From assembly GCA_021163525.1 (NCBI GenBank), contig JAGGTX010000150.1, positions 1-6,318 on the forward strand: a DNA stretch of 6,318 bases. The letters run 5' to 3'. The translations under genes were made by a program, and so were the position numbers. The notes beneath the pieces were generated by a model. That model was given only the letters and a program-made list of their open reading frames with translations, had not been told where the DNA came from and ran no database searches. Positions 6,091-6,318 of this stretch are shown here, one piece after another (the stretch's first letter is position 1; each line of letters begins with the position of its first letter). This DNA comes from Caldifarciminota bacterium. GTDB taxonomy: Bacteria > Hydrothermota > UBA3072 > B12-G15.

Positions 6091-6318
6091 TTCATGGAGG
6101 GTTTGATCCTGGCTCAGGACTAACGCTGGTGGTGTGTCTTAGCCATGCAAGTCGTGCGGACCTTCTTATCCTGATGGTAGCAATACCTGATGGATAAGGG
6201 GTTAGCGGCGAACGGGTGAGTAACACGTGAGTAACCTGTCCTGAAGCGGGGGATAACTACGGGAAACCGTAGCTAATACCCCATACCGTCCAGAAAACAC
6301 AAGTTTTCTGGATGAAAG
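6091..6318 (+). rRNA. 16S ribosomal RNA, 5' part, cut by window edge
   Basis: GGGTTTGATCCTGGCTCAG (6099-6117) is the bacterial 5' signature, followed by AACGCTGG (6122-6129), CATGCAAGTCG (6144-6154), GGCGAACGGGTGAGTAACACG (207-227 of the last 6 kb block, 6207-6227) and AGCTAATACCCCAT (6271-6284). Aligning G6101 with E. coli position 11 puts the mature 5' end at about 6091. V1 (helix 6) folds as CTTATCC 6165-6171 with GGATAAG 6192-6198, and an inner GGTA/TACC stem capped by the GNRA tetraloop GCAA (6180-6183). Helix 10 in V2 is long: 6289-6298 pairs perfectly with 6303-6312 around an ACAA loop. The block TTAGCC before ATGCAAGTCG differs from the usual TAACAC. The gene continues to the right. 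Confidence 0.97.

Noticed and set aside
6069..6092. Terminator-like hairpin plus T-tract just before 16S (GGTTC/GAATT then seven T)
   Set aside because: Only five pairs, two of them G-U, and a terminator directly before 16S makes little sense; probably chance in AT-rich DNA.
1..6318. CRISPR arrays, insertion sequences, tRNA genes, attachment sites
   Set aside because: No regularly spaced repeats, transposase-like frames, tRNA cloverleaf or long terminal inverted repeats were seen on either strand.

Overview
The window looks like a piece of a bacterial chromosome from an AT-leaning, probably uncultivated lineage. Its right end is the first ~228 nt of a bacterial 16S rRNA gene (bacterial 5' signature TTTGATCCTGGCTCAG). 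The 16S carries unusual signature bases, and the neighbouring giant secreted C25 (gingipain-family) protein is of a kind common in FCB-type and WOR-3/Stahlbacteria-like candidate phyla. That placement is inference from protein style and needs a 16S search.

Layout. Three protein genes lie head to tail on the minus strand, divergent from the rRNA gene. In transcription order they are a HolA-like DNA polymerase III delta subunit (5936-5007), a coiled-coil protein with a C-terminal zinc ribbon (5020-4214, overlapping holA by 14 nt) and a ~1367-residue multidomain C25 cysteine peptidase (4182-79). Overlap, a 31-nt gap and good Shine-Dalgarno sites for genes 2 and 3 suggest one operon driven by a promoter just upstream of holA. 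The 154-nt divergent region (5937-6090) is very AT-rich. It holds a TTGATT-N16-TATAAT promoter for holA, a TTGACA promoter and a boxA-like antitermination element for the rRNA, and a perfect DnaA box between the two -35 hexamers.

Most notable points. (1) The C25 reading frame is closed by a TAG at 79-81, but the same frame continues without interruption to the window edge and encodes 26 residues that read like the start of another extracellular module. The stop therefore looks like a nonsense mutation, a sequencing error or a recoded/readthrough codon, not the natural end. (2) The DnaA box sits between the promoters of a replication gene and an rRNA operon. (3) The holA transcript would be almost leaderless, with no Shine-Dalgarno. 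(4) The 16S has an AGCCAUGC signature where most bacteria have ACACAUGC, and an ordered V1 hairpin. Apart from the 154-nt divergent region there is no long non-coding stretch.
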